From NCBI GenBank assembly GCA_003054655.1, contig QAYZ01000015.1, forward strand, positions 372,001-436,000: a DNA stretch of 64,000 bases, in the 5' to 3' direction. Under the pieces are notes generated by a model that saw only the letters and a program-made list of their open reading frames with translations, did not search any database and was not told the DNA's origin. Below are positions 33,004 to 40,640 of the stretch, in pieces. How positions within the stretch are numbered: the stretch's first letter is position 1; every line of letters starts with the position of its first letter. The stretch comes from Spartobacteria bacterium LR76. GTDB lineage: Bacteria; Verrucomicrobiota; Verrucomicrobiia; Chthoniobacterales; Terrimicrobiaceae. The translations under genes were made by a program, and so were the position numbers.

Positions 33004-34647
33004 TCATTCGTCGATCAAGCCCGCGCATCCGGGACCGCCTGCGGCGAGATAGCCACCGCTTTCTCCGCGCTCGGAACGGGACACCCAAAAGGAGTAGAGA
33101 TCGCCATTCCGGAGATGGAAGCGGAACCGGATATTCTGTCCCGCCAGATCCGCCAGACTGCGCCCGGATCTCCATGCAAGCAGCACTCTCGTATGATCGC
33201 CCTGTACCGGGATGGAGTCCTCGACGCCGAAGCCCTCAAAAACATGCCCATTTTCATCCAGCACCTCAGCGCGCAGTTCGCCTGATGGGCAAGCGGCATT
33301 GGCGAAGAGATACGCCCCGGAGAATCGAAGCGGACGAGTCAGCAGCGTACCAACGCGCTCTCCTGCGTGCATCGACGCAAACCCATCGCGGCGTAATTTT
33401 GCAATGCCCATGCTCCGGTTGGCGTACATTCCCCCCTCGGGGTCGCGGTCCTTGTCCCCGCCCTGAGCGCCACTGTAGAAAAACCACAATTCGTCTCCAA
33501 CGACGGCGCAGACGCCGCCAACCGACTGAATGTATCCCCGGTCCCAATCGCCCTCTCTGTTCGTCGAGGCAATGAAAGACCGGCGATCGGGCCTGTGCCA
33601 ATGAAAGCCGTCCCGGCTGTAGGCGAGGGTCAAATCCGTGATCTTGGGGCGCCCCGCGGCCGCGCAATCCGCGTTATTGGGGCCGCGCAGGATCTCAAAG
33701 AGCCCCACCATGACGCTTTCATAGGCGACCGCATCGAGGTTGTATAACTGGGTCGGGACGCCCACCTGAGGATCGGGCAGATCCAGATCGTCCGCAGAGG
33801 CCCAGAAAACCGGCTCGTCATCTCGCCACTGCGTTCCCTGCAAAAAGTCGTCATGCTCATAGTAGTGGCGGGTGCGGCCGTATGCCAGAGAACGGATGCT
33901 AAAGATCCATTTCTTCCGAAACGGATTATAAAACATCGTGCTTCGGTCATTCATCAATCCGGTTTCCACGGCCTCCGACCAGTTCAGCCCATCCCCCGAT
34001 ACCATCGCAAAGCCGCTCTCCCAACTGCCGGGTCGTCTCAAAAGCATTTTGAAACGCTCTCCGGAGGACCTCGCCCACGGATCGTAGAAAACGGTCACGG
34101 AATCCGGCGGATACTCGGGAACGATACGGTTCGATCCGCCCAGATCGGGGCGTGTCCAGTGCAACCCATCCGCGCTCGTCGCGTAAGCGGTGGCTTCGCA
34201 CCATCCAGCCTCATACCAAAGTTTGAAGACTCCCTCCTCAGGGCTCCACCAGAGTCCGCCGCTTTTGGGAGCCGCCCCCGCCATGCGGCCCTCCGGTTTT
34301 TCCAGGGCGGTCTCGGATCGCAACACCGGATTGCCCTCATACTTTCGCGCCAGGTGGTATTCCCTGACCAAGTCGGTCTCCTCGACCAAAAAATCGTCGA
34401 TGAACAACTGCCGCCCGACATCGATGAGAACGACCTCTGGAGGGTGATCGAGATAGGGCACAGCCGGGGGGAGCCTCCTGGCCGTCAGCTCCCGGGGATC
34501 GTCCACCGCATAGGCCGTGCCGAGGTCCGGGAAGGGAAGTTCCTCCGAAACCCGGAGGGAGGAGGGAGGCCAGTCGACCGAAATTTCGATGCCATTATAC
34601 AGCCTGACTGTATTTCCTTTTCCCTCAGGCAATAATACGCTCTTCAT
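33004..34647 (-). CDS. GH32/GH43-like five-bladed beta-propeller protein
   Basis: A 547-residue protein with no signal peptide. Repeated blades carry the hallmarks of sucrose/arabinan-type propellers: RQLFIDDFLVEETDLVREYH, GLWWSPEEGVFKLWYEAG, ATSADGLHWTRPDLG, SGDGLNWSEA, YSRDGFHWHRPDR, DELWFFYSGAQ. Such proteins are annotated as glycosyl hydrolase family 32-like in Planctomycetes and Verrucomicrobia; the true substrate is unknown. The C-terminal ~110 residues form a beta-sandwich (LRFSGAYLFANAACP...). It is the last gene of a minus-strand run with the prepilin-like, GH71 and PEP-CTERM genes, 25 bp after the prepilin-like stop, so it probably acts on products of the GH71 enzyme (inference). 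Confidence 0.75.
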   Translation of the reverse strand: MKSVLLPEGKGNTVRLYNGIEISVDWPPSSLRVSEELPFPDLGTAYAVDDPRELTARRLPPAVPYLDHPPEVVLIDVGRQLFIDDFLVEETDLVREYHLARKYEGNPVLRSETALEKPEGRMAGAAPKSGGLWWSPEEGVFKLWYEAGWCEATAYATSADGLHWTRPDLGGSNRIVPEYPPDSVTVFYDPWARSSGERFKMLLRRPGSWESGFAMVSGDGLNWSEAVETGLMNDRSTMFYNPFRKKWIFSIRSLAYGRTRHYYEHDDFLQGTQWRDDEPVFWASADDLDLPDPQVGVPTQLYNLDAVAYESVMVGLFEILRGPNNADCAAAGRPKITDLTLAYSRDGFHWHRPDRRSFIASTNREGDWDRGYIQSVGGVCAVVGDELWFFYSGAQGGDKDRDPEGGMYANRSMGIAKLRRDGFASMHAGERVGTLLTRPLRFSGAYLFANAACPSGELRAEVLDENGHVFEGFGVEDSIPVQGDHTRVLLAWRSGRSLADLAGQNIRFRFHLRNGDLYSFWVSRSERGESGGYLAAGGPGCAGLIDE

Positions 34648-34672
34648 GGGTTATCTTTGAACACTCTACGGT

Positions 34673-35395
34673 TTATTTCTGATATCTGGGATTCCAGTAC
34701 CTGGGGTCCTGGATGTCGGGATGAGATGCAGGACTCACGGATATCACGCTCCCATTGGCGAGGAGGGCATGAGCGCCCTCCGGGTGAATATCTTTAGGGA
34801 TCTTGCAATTCGCAGAGTCCCAACGGAGATGAGTGGGGTCTGTGGCATAGATCGAGCGGCTCCCATTGACCGTGCTATCAATCAGGAGAATGGCGCCTCC
34901 ATTGACCACGGCTCCGATGGGAACCCGCTGCGGAGAGACTGTCCGCTCCCCCCAGTAAACATTCATCGCGTAGCTGGGGTAGACAGGGTATGGCGCACTG
35001 GTCCAGGGATAGGGTTCCTTCTTCAATATCTTGTTAGCAGGACAGAGAAGAGAGGAGGCCTGCAGGCAGTTCACCCCGCCGATGCGGACCGCCGAGGTGT
35101 CGACATACTGGTCGCGCACAAGGGGAACGAACCAGAGTTGAGTTCCCTCCCCGGTCGGAGTCGTCTCGTGGTTCATGTTCACGGACGGCCAGCTCCCGGC
35201 ATCTGCGGCAAACGCGCTGAGCGCCACATGGCTGGCGCGCAGATTGGCAACGCATCCCGCCGAGGTCGCTTTGTCGCGGAGTTTCCCCACGTAGGGAAAG
35301 ATCATCGCCGAGCAGATCGCAATGATCGCAATCGCCGTGAGGATCTCCATCAAGGAAAATCCCTGTGGCACTCGTGATGGCCTGGAGGGGAGCAT
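34673..35395 (-). CDS. Prepilin-like secreted protein (type II/IV secretion pseudopilin N-terminus)
   Basis: A 240-residue protein starting with a short basic leader and the prepilin peptidase site G-FSLMEILTAIAIIAI, a hydrophobic helix that anchors it in the membrane. The remainder (CVANLRASHVALSAFAADAG, then WDSANCKIPKDIHPEGAHALLANGSVISV near the C-terminus) matches the large family of Verrucomicrobia/Planctomycetes H-X9-DG-type pseudopilins. These proteins are abundant in such genomes, often beside glycoside hydrolases; their function is not established. It starts 14 bases after the GH71 stop. Confidence 0.88.
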   Translation of the reverse strand: MLPSRPSRVPQGFSLMEILTAIAIIAICSAMIFPYVGKLRDKATSAGCVANLRASHVALSAFAADAGSWPSVNMNHETTPTGEGTQLWFVPLVRDQYVDTSAVRIGGVNCLQASSLLCPANKILKKEPYPWTSAPYPVYPSYAMNVYWGERTVSPQRVPIGAVVNGGAILLIDSTVNGSRSIYATDPTHLRWDSANCKIPKDIHPEGAHALLANGSVISVSPASHPDIQDPRYWNPRYQK

Positions 35396-35409
35396 GTTCA
35401 GACGGGTGT

Positions 35410-37449
35410 TTACAAGTTGGACGAGGAAAAGTAGTTGAAATTCCCCCAGGCTGAGTCCCCGCTGATAGGCATCTCGGCGGTTTTGGCCAGGACAACCTGA
35501 TCATCGCGAATCACCTGAAAACGAGGCGTTCCCTGCGCAAACTCGCTGGAGACATGATGCACGCCCGCCTCAAGCGGAAATCGCGCGGAGACATCGCCGC
35601 ATTCTATCGTGAATACGGCTGGAGCTTTGAGAAACACGGTGGCGTAGATGCGATCCTCCGCGTTCTCCACCCCACGAGGGAATCGACCGTCCGGTGCCGG
35701 AGTCGTCTTCGGATGGACGCGATAGAAGTAGAAAAACCGGTCCTCTGTGATCGCGGGTTGCTTAGCGTCCTTGAACCATTTGATGTAGTGCTTGCTCGCC
35801 TCAGCAAACCCGCGATGCGACAGCATCTTGCCATAGTGATCGTCCCAGAACTGAGTATCCGCGGGGGTCCCAAACTGCGCGATGTAACTGGACTCCGCCC
35901 AATCATTCCAGGTGACGATCTCAACCCAGTCCACCCCGAGATTAATCGCATTCTCCCACTGCATGGCCATGCCCTCAAAGCCCCGGCTTTCAAACATCCG
36001 GAAATTCTTGCCCCGTCCGCGGTAGTAGGGAGTGACGGGGGCCATGAAAACCTTGCCCGCGCCCATCCACACCCCTGCCATGCGTTTCGTCGCGGCACAG
36101 AGATCCTGAGGGCTTCCCGCCGCACCAAAATCAAAAAAACCATCGAGATCCTGATTGGCGCGAAACACCCCTTCCACCAGCTCCTGGGAAGGAAGCTCGG
36201 CCTGGGGATTTGAGCGCAGGAACGGAATGAGGAAGATGGCGTTCTCATCGGTGAATGCCGTACGGGCATTGCGAGTCAGGTCGATATTCTCCCCTTTGTA
36301 GCTCGAAATGACGGCCTTGCCATCCACCTTGAGCTGATTGGGATGATCTCGAAATGACAGAACCATGTCCGTGAACTCCGGGAAGTTCAGCTTGGTGGCA
36401 AAATCAGCCGAGATAAAAAGTTTGAACCCCGTGCCGAGCTGCTTTGCCGCCTCATAGATACGCCTGGTCCGCTCCTTGTAGGAGGGGATCTTTTTCTCAA
36501 TCGTCCAGCCTCCGGAGTTCAAAGCGAAACCGTCAATACCCAGAGCCTGCGCCTGTTGAATCTCCCTTTTATAATCCTCGACGCTGGCGTCTCCTCCCGC
36601 CGTGGGCAAAGCCACCATGTAGTGAGCAAAGACCATGCGCGGCGGACGTACGGCCTTCGCTACGTTGCGAGCAGGCTCTTGGGGAAGGGCGGATTGGCGG
36701 GGGGCCTGGGCCAAAGCCCGGATATTCTCATCGGAAAGAGCACTCCCGAAAATATTGACCTCGGCAAGCGAGCCATTGAGAGGCAGATAGGCGGCCTCGT
36801 CCATCACGCCAAGGATGAGATTGAGCCCGCTCTTCTTGATCGGACCGCCGCCGGTCCATTTTTCATTCACCCCCACTGGCTCGCCATTGATAAAAAACTC
36901 CAGTCCGCCCGATTTCTCCCCGCCCTGCCACCGTATGGCGACATGAGTCCACTGGTTCTCGGCCAGACTCGCACTCGACGTACGGAAACTGCCCCCCTTT
37001 TCGTTGACCCAGTTGAACTGAAGCCGTCCGTCCTCGAGAATCGAGAACGCCCAGCCCGCATCCTTTTTGGCAGGCATGGTGCTGACGAGTCCGTGACGTT
37101 TATCGGCATGAGCGTGAGGTCCGCGCCACTTCACCCACATGGCGAGGGTAAGTTCGTCACTCAAGCCGCCGAGTTGGAGCCGCGAGCCGCTCTCTGGAAA
37201 GGCCAGAGCGCCTCCCTGGCTGCCATTGGCCGACATTTTCAGATTTGCCGCATAGATACCCAGGTCCGCATCGATCACGACATCGACCAGCGAAAGGATG
37301 CCTGCCTGCTGGGCCTCGCCGCCCGCCGAGCCGGTGTTCTTGAGTTCACCGGCGTCGAACCGGAGTTGATAGACAGGCTCCGCCGCATGGGAGCGCAGGG
37401 CCGCCGCACAAAGGACGGCAAGGGCGAGATGGATAAGTTTTAACTTCAT
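35410..37449 (-). CDS. Secreted GH71-like alpha-1,3-glucanase with N-terminal LamG domain
   Basis: About 679 residues. A signal peptide (LIHLALAVLCAAALRSHAAEP) follows ATG 37449, which I prefer to the GTG 21 bases upstream. Residues ~25-240 are a concanavalin-like LamG domain (FDAGELKNTGSAGG, LTLAMWVKWRG, WTHVAIRWQGG, NIFGSALSDENI). Residues ~270-570 match GH71: MVFAHYMVALPTAGGDASVE, IQQAQALGIDGFALNSG, TGFKLFISADF, VEIVTWNDWAESSYI. GH71 enzymes cleave alpha-1,3-glucan (mutan, fungal cell wall) and are best known from fungi. A small beta domain closes the protein. It is co-directional with the PEP-CTERM gene upstream and the prepilin-like gene downstream. Confidence 0.85.
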   Translation of the reverse strand: MKLKLIHLALAVLCAAALRSHAAEPVYQLRFDAGELKNTGSAGGEAQQAGILSLVDVVIDADLGIYAANLKMSANGSQGGALAFPESGSRLQLGGLSDELTLAMWVKWRGPHAHADKRHGLVSTMPAKKDAGWAFSILEDGRLQFNWVNEKGGSFRTSSASLAENQWTHVAIRWQGGEKSGGLEFFINGEPVGVNEKWTGGGPIKKSGLNLILGVMDEAAYLPLNGSLAEVNIFGSALSDENIRALAQAPRQSALPQEPARNVAKAVRPPRMVFAHYMVALPTAGGDASVEDYKREIQQAQALGIDGFALNSGGWTIEKKIPSYKERTRRIYEAAKQLGTGFKLFISADFATKLNFPEFTDMVLSFRDHPNQLKVDGKAVISSYKGENIDLTRNARTAFTDENAIFLIPFLRSNPQAELPSQELVEGVFRANQDLDGFFDFGAAGSPQDLCAATKRMAGVWMGAGKVFMAPVTPYYRGRGKNFRMFESRGFEGMAMQWENAINLGVDWVEIVTWNDWAESSYIAQFGTPADTQFWDDHYGKMLSHRGFAEASKHYIKWFKDAKQPAITEDRFFYFYRVHPKTTPAPDGRFPRGVENAEDRIYATVFLKAPAVFTIECGDVSARFPLEAGVHHVSSEFAQGTPRFQVIRDDQVVLAKTAEMPISGDSAWGNFNYFSSSNL

Positions 37450-37476
37450 AGAGGGGACCTTCGCATTCACGCACGA

Positions 37477-38529
37477 TCAAAGCTTCGCACGCCGGCTGAA
37501 TCTCAGCAACAGAACGCCTGCCGCGAGACCCAGCAGAACCACCGTGCCAGGCTCGGGCACGCTCGTCGCAACGAGGCCTGCGGCATTCAAAGCATCTCCC
37601 GAGAGCCACATGTAATAATTGCCACCGCTCTGCCACGTATCGCCAAGGGACCGGCCTGAAACATTCAACCCGGTCGCCTGAGTCCAGTTGAGAGCATCGA
37701 TCGTGGCGCTCGACGATGTCCCGCCCGCCACGAGGAAAAGCTGATTCATGACCCCTGCATTATATCCGTTCAGCAGAGTCGGCGCGGTCACCAGCGCGCG
37801 GACCTCGCCGGCACCGAGAGCGGTGTCCCACATGGCCATATCATCCATGTTGCCATTGAGCGAATTGTACATCGAGTTGGTGGTTACGCCCAATCGGATC
37901 GGCTCGGCATTGCTGGCCAGAGAACTCGCGCCGGTTGCGGTCGACCCCAAAGAAAGACCGTTAGCATAGAAGGTGAGCGGATTTGCCTTCGAGCCATCCC
38001 ACGTCACAGTGAGCAAAGTCCACTGTCCGGCCACCACGGCGCCGGTCGAGCTTTTCCGGTTGGTCGAGCTTGTTCCCGTGCCGTAGTTGAAACGGATCTC
38101 CCCGACATCGGTGATGGAAATGCCCCAGCCGCTATTAGATGATGAGGCATAGTTATTCACGACCCCCGAGAGCTGCCCCGCAGCCAGAGCGCCGTTCCAG
38201 TACACCCAGGTCGAGAAGGTCATCTTCTGGCTGCTGGAGCTCAGGCGAAACTCGGTGGTGCTGGACGGCAGCACAACGGTTCCGGCATTGACGCCAGAGC
38301 CTGTGAATCGCTCCGAATACGTGGAGCCAAGATTCGGGGCGACCGATGTCGAGGCAGTCGGCGCAGCGCCTCCTCCGCCGCCGGTTACTGCCGTGGCCGT
38401 GCCGGAGACGGAACCCATGTTTGCCAGAGAGGCCGAGCCATTTTGATCAAACGGCAGGTAATAGAGCATCGTCGCGTTTGCCAGGACGGGACTCAATAGC
38501 ATTAGGATGGTGGAAATCCAAAGTTTCAT
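37477..38529 (-). CDS. PEP-CTERM sorting-signal protein with LamG-like domain
   Basis: A 350-residue secreted protein. A signal peptide (MKLWISTILMLLSPVLANA) is followed by a concanavalin-like LamG domain (YYLPFDQNGSASLANMGS, MTFSTWVYWNG, WTLLTVTWDGS, LNGNMDDMAMWDTALGAGEV), then a C-terminal VPEPGTVVLLGLAAGVLLL-RFSRRAKL segment: PEP motif, hydrophobic helix and basic tail that direct the protein to an exosortase for surface or polysaccharide-matrix anchoring. I took ATG 38529, which begins the signal peptide. It is the first gene of the GH71 run and faces a LacI regulator, so it may bind the same glucan (inference). Confidence 0.9.
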   Translation of the reverse strand: MKLWISTILMLLSPVLANATMLYYLPFDQNGSASLANMGSVSGTATAVTGGGGGAAPTASTSVAPNLGSTYSERFTGSGVNAGTVVLPSSTTEFRLSSSSQKMTFSTWVYWNGALAAGQLSGVVNNYASSSNSGWGISITDVGEIRFNYGTGTSSTNRKSSTGAVVAGQWTLLTVTWDGSKANPLTFYANGLSLGSTATGASSLASNAEPIRLGVTTNSMYNSLNGNMDDMAMWDTALGAGEVRALVTAPTLLNGYNAGVMNQLFLVAGGTSSSATIDALNWTQATGLNVSGRSLGDTWQSGGNYYMWLSGDALNAAGLVATSVPEPGTVVLLGLAAGVLLLRFSRRAKL

Positions 38530-38614
38530 GATTTTTCGGGGGTTAGGGAAGTTCGCTTGGTGTTGCTGAGCAGAAGTATCGGCTTGAACCTGCTTCAACA
38601 ACTGGTTTTATACC

Positions 38615-38624
38615 TAACACGTTA
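38615..38624. promoter_or_regulatory. Weak candidate LacI operator
   Basis: TAAC-AC-GTTA lies in the 103-bp gap between the divergent PEP-CTERM and LacI genes, 8 bases before the LacI start codon. A second small inverted repeat (TTGAA...TTCAA) is at about 38584-38598. Both are short; the assignment rests on position. Confidence 0.3.
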
Positions 38625-38632
38625 TTACCAAA

Positions 38633-39763
38633 ATGAGCCGCCCCACCTACCGTCAGATCGCAGAGATCGCCAAGGTCAGCATCTTTTCCGTGAGCTGCGC
38701 GCTGCGGAATCGACCGGGAGTCTCGCCAGAAGCACGCAAGAGGATCACCGAGGTGGCGAGGACACTGGGCTATAAGCCCAACCCGATGGTGACAGCACTG
38801 ATGGCAGGCCACCGCCGCAGCAACGCCCGCCGCCAGATGCGAGCGATCATAGCCTGCCTCACCGACCGCAAGACGCGACGGAATCGGGGCCTGATCTCCA
38901 CCAACCGGGAGTCCTACCAGGGATATCGCGATACGCTCGATGAGGCGGGATTCAGCATCGATGAGTTTCTCATCGAGGACTACGCCGACAACCCGCGGAA
39001 GCTGTTTACGGCGCTCACGGCCAGGAGAGTGCCGGGGATCATCATTCAGGCCGGAGTGATTCCGCCCTGGGATGCGGCCTTTTGGAAAAACTACGCCATG
39101 GCATCGGTCGGCAACCGGCAGTTGAATGTCCCCTGCCATTTTGCAGGAACCGACCACTACCGAAACGCCTGGCTGGCGATGACGCAGCTCGCGTCCCTGG
39201 GATATCGCCGCATCGGGCTGGCCATGAGCCGTGCAGACTGGATCGCCACGGTGGACTATCGGGCTCTCTCGGCATGTCTCGGCTGGAGTTTGCAGGGGGG
39301 ACTGACCATCATCCCTCCTCATTGGACGGAGACCTGGGAGCGTACGGGATTCCTGCGATGGATCGAGAAACACCGACCTGACGCCGTGCTGGCGGCGGAG
39401 CATGAGCCGCTCATTTACCTACAGGAGGCAGGAGCGAAAATACCGGGGGAAATCGGCTTCGCGCATCTCGGCCTGGACTCAACCTGGACCAATCTCGCGG
39501 GGATCCGGCAGAACAACTTTGAGGTCGGGCAGGCCGCCGCCAAACTCGTCATCGATCAAATCAACCGCAACGAATATGGCGTGCCGGAGCATCCCTGCTC
39601 GGTACAGATCAGCGGCACCTGGTTTGCCGGTCCGAGCGCAATTCCACAGGACAGAACGCCGTCCTCCTCGCCGGGTGAAAATCACCGGAGCAAACCCCGC
39701 CGCGCCGCCCGAAAATCCCTCGGCGAGCACAAGGCAAAACGCCGAAAAACCCGCGAGAAGTAA
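38633..39763 (+). CDS. LacI-family transcriptional regulator
   Basis: A 376-residue regulator. The N-terminal helix-turn-helix and hinge (TYRQIAEIAKVSIFSVSCAL, then VARTLGYKPNP) are typical of LacI/GalR. The periplasmic-binding-protein-like core (residues ~65-340) binds an unknown sugar, and a ~40-residue Lys/Arg-rich tail (SKPRRAARKSLGEHKAKRR) follows the usual end. That tail is antisense to the last 82 bp of the convergent AraC gene. It is divergent from the PEP-CTERM/GH71 run, which is the likely target. The slightly unusual recognition helix (SIFSVSCALRN) recurs in Verrucomicrobial LacI proteins. Confidence 0.92.
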   Translation: MSRPTYRQIAEIAKVSIFSVSCALRNRPGVSPEARKRITEVARTLGYKPNPMVTALMAGHRRSNARRQMRAIIACLTDRKTRRNRGLISTNRESYQGYRDTLDEAGFSIDEFLIEDYADNPRKLFTALTARRVPGIIIQAGVIPPWDAAFWKNYAMASVGNRQLNVPCHFAGTDHYRNAWLAMTQLASLGYRRIGLAMSRADWIATVDYRALSACLGWSLQGGLTIIPPHWTETWERTGFLRWIEKHRPDAVLAAEHEPLIYLQEAGAKIPGEIGFAHLGLDSTWTNLAGIRQNNFEVGQAAAKLVIDQINRNEYGVPEHPCSVQISGTWFAGPSAIPQDRTPSSSPGENHRSKPRRAARKSLGEHKAKRRKTREK

Positions 39764-40569
39764 TTTGAGTCATTAAAGCCGCAGGCGAACGCAATCTCGG
39801 TGATCGTCTCGGCGGCGGGCGAGCGCATCAACAGGCGCTCGGCGCGGCGGACTCTCGCACGCAGCACATAGTCGACGGGAGATAGTCCGGTCGCTTCCCG
39901 GAAGCTGCGCAGAAAGGATCGCTCCGACATCCCGGCCTCGCGGGCGAGTTGGGCAAGCGTCACGGGAGTCTCTGGGCTCTTGTCGATACGCGCCAGCACA
40001 CCGCCGATGCGCGCGTCGAGGTTCTGCTTCTCCTCGTCGCCGGCCTGGTAACGACGCGCGAGGAAGCCCAGGAGGAGCTTCAGCCAGACCCGCGTCATGG
40101 CATCGCCGCCATCCTCCAGCCGCTTTCCCTCGGCCTCCATGGAATCAATCAGGTACTCCACCCGCACAAGGTCTTGCGACCCGAGATGAATCCGTGCATC
40201 GCCTCCTCCGGAATTTCGGCGGACAGGCTCCATGGTGAAGAGCGCATGGTAGCCGGGCATGGTTCCCAGCTCCGCCTCCGCATCGCGCATCACCTCGTCA
40301 GCCACCAGGATGTTGGCGATATCCAGCCCCAGCGTATCGCGATATCCGTGGCTCTGCCGCCGATTGACCACCAGCACATCGCCGGTCACGATCGGCTTCT
40401 CACCGCGGGGAGTGACATGGAGACCACTGCCACCGAGCACGATGACGATCTCGAAGAACTCGTGCCCATGCAAATCCATGGGAGCCTGATCCCTTTGCCT
40501 CGACACGACAGCCCCCAGACTGGAATCGGAGAAGAACGCCTCTCTCAGGAGATTGAAGCGGCGGCGCAT
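39682..40569 (-). CDS. AraC-family transcriptional regulator with cupin sensor domain
   Basis: A 295-residue regulator. The N-terminal half is an AraC-type cupin (DLHGHEFFEIVIVLGGSGLHV, ITGDVLVVNRRQSHGY-like), and the C-terminal ~100 residues contain two helix-turn-helix motifs (VTLAQLAREAGMSERSFLRSF; ITEIAFACGFNDSNYFSRVF), the standard XylS/AraC pattern. It is divergent from the GH78 rhamnosidase gene across a 71-bp gap, so rhamnoside response is likely, as for RhaS/RhaR (inference). The last 27 codons overlap the 3' end of the convergent LacI gene. Confidence 0.92.
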   Translation of the reverse strand: MRRRFNLLREAFFSDSSLGAVVSRQRDQAPMDLHGHEFFEIVIVLGGSGLHVTPRGEKPIVTGDVLVVNRRQSHGYRDTLGLDIANILVADEVMRDAEAELGTMPGYHALFTMEPVRRNSGGGDARIHLGSQDLVRVEYLIDSMEAEGKRLEDGGDAMTRVWLKLLLGFLARRYQAGDEEKQNLDARIGGVLARIDKSPETPVTLAQLAREAGMSERSFLRSFREATGLSPVDYVLRARVRRAERLLMRSPAAETITEIAFACGFNDSNYFSRVFRRFALCSPRDFRAARRGLLR

Positions 40570-40640
40570 GGCGGGATCATGCTAAAATATGGCGACATCC
40601 TCAAGGATTCATCAGGAAAAACCCGCTAACATCGCAAATC

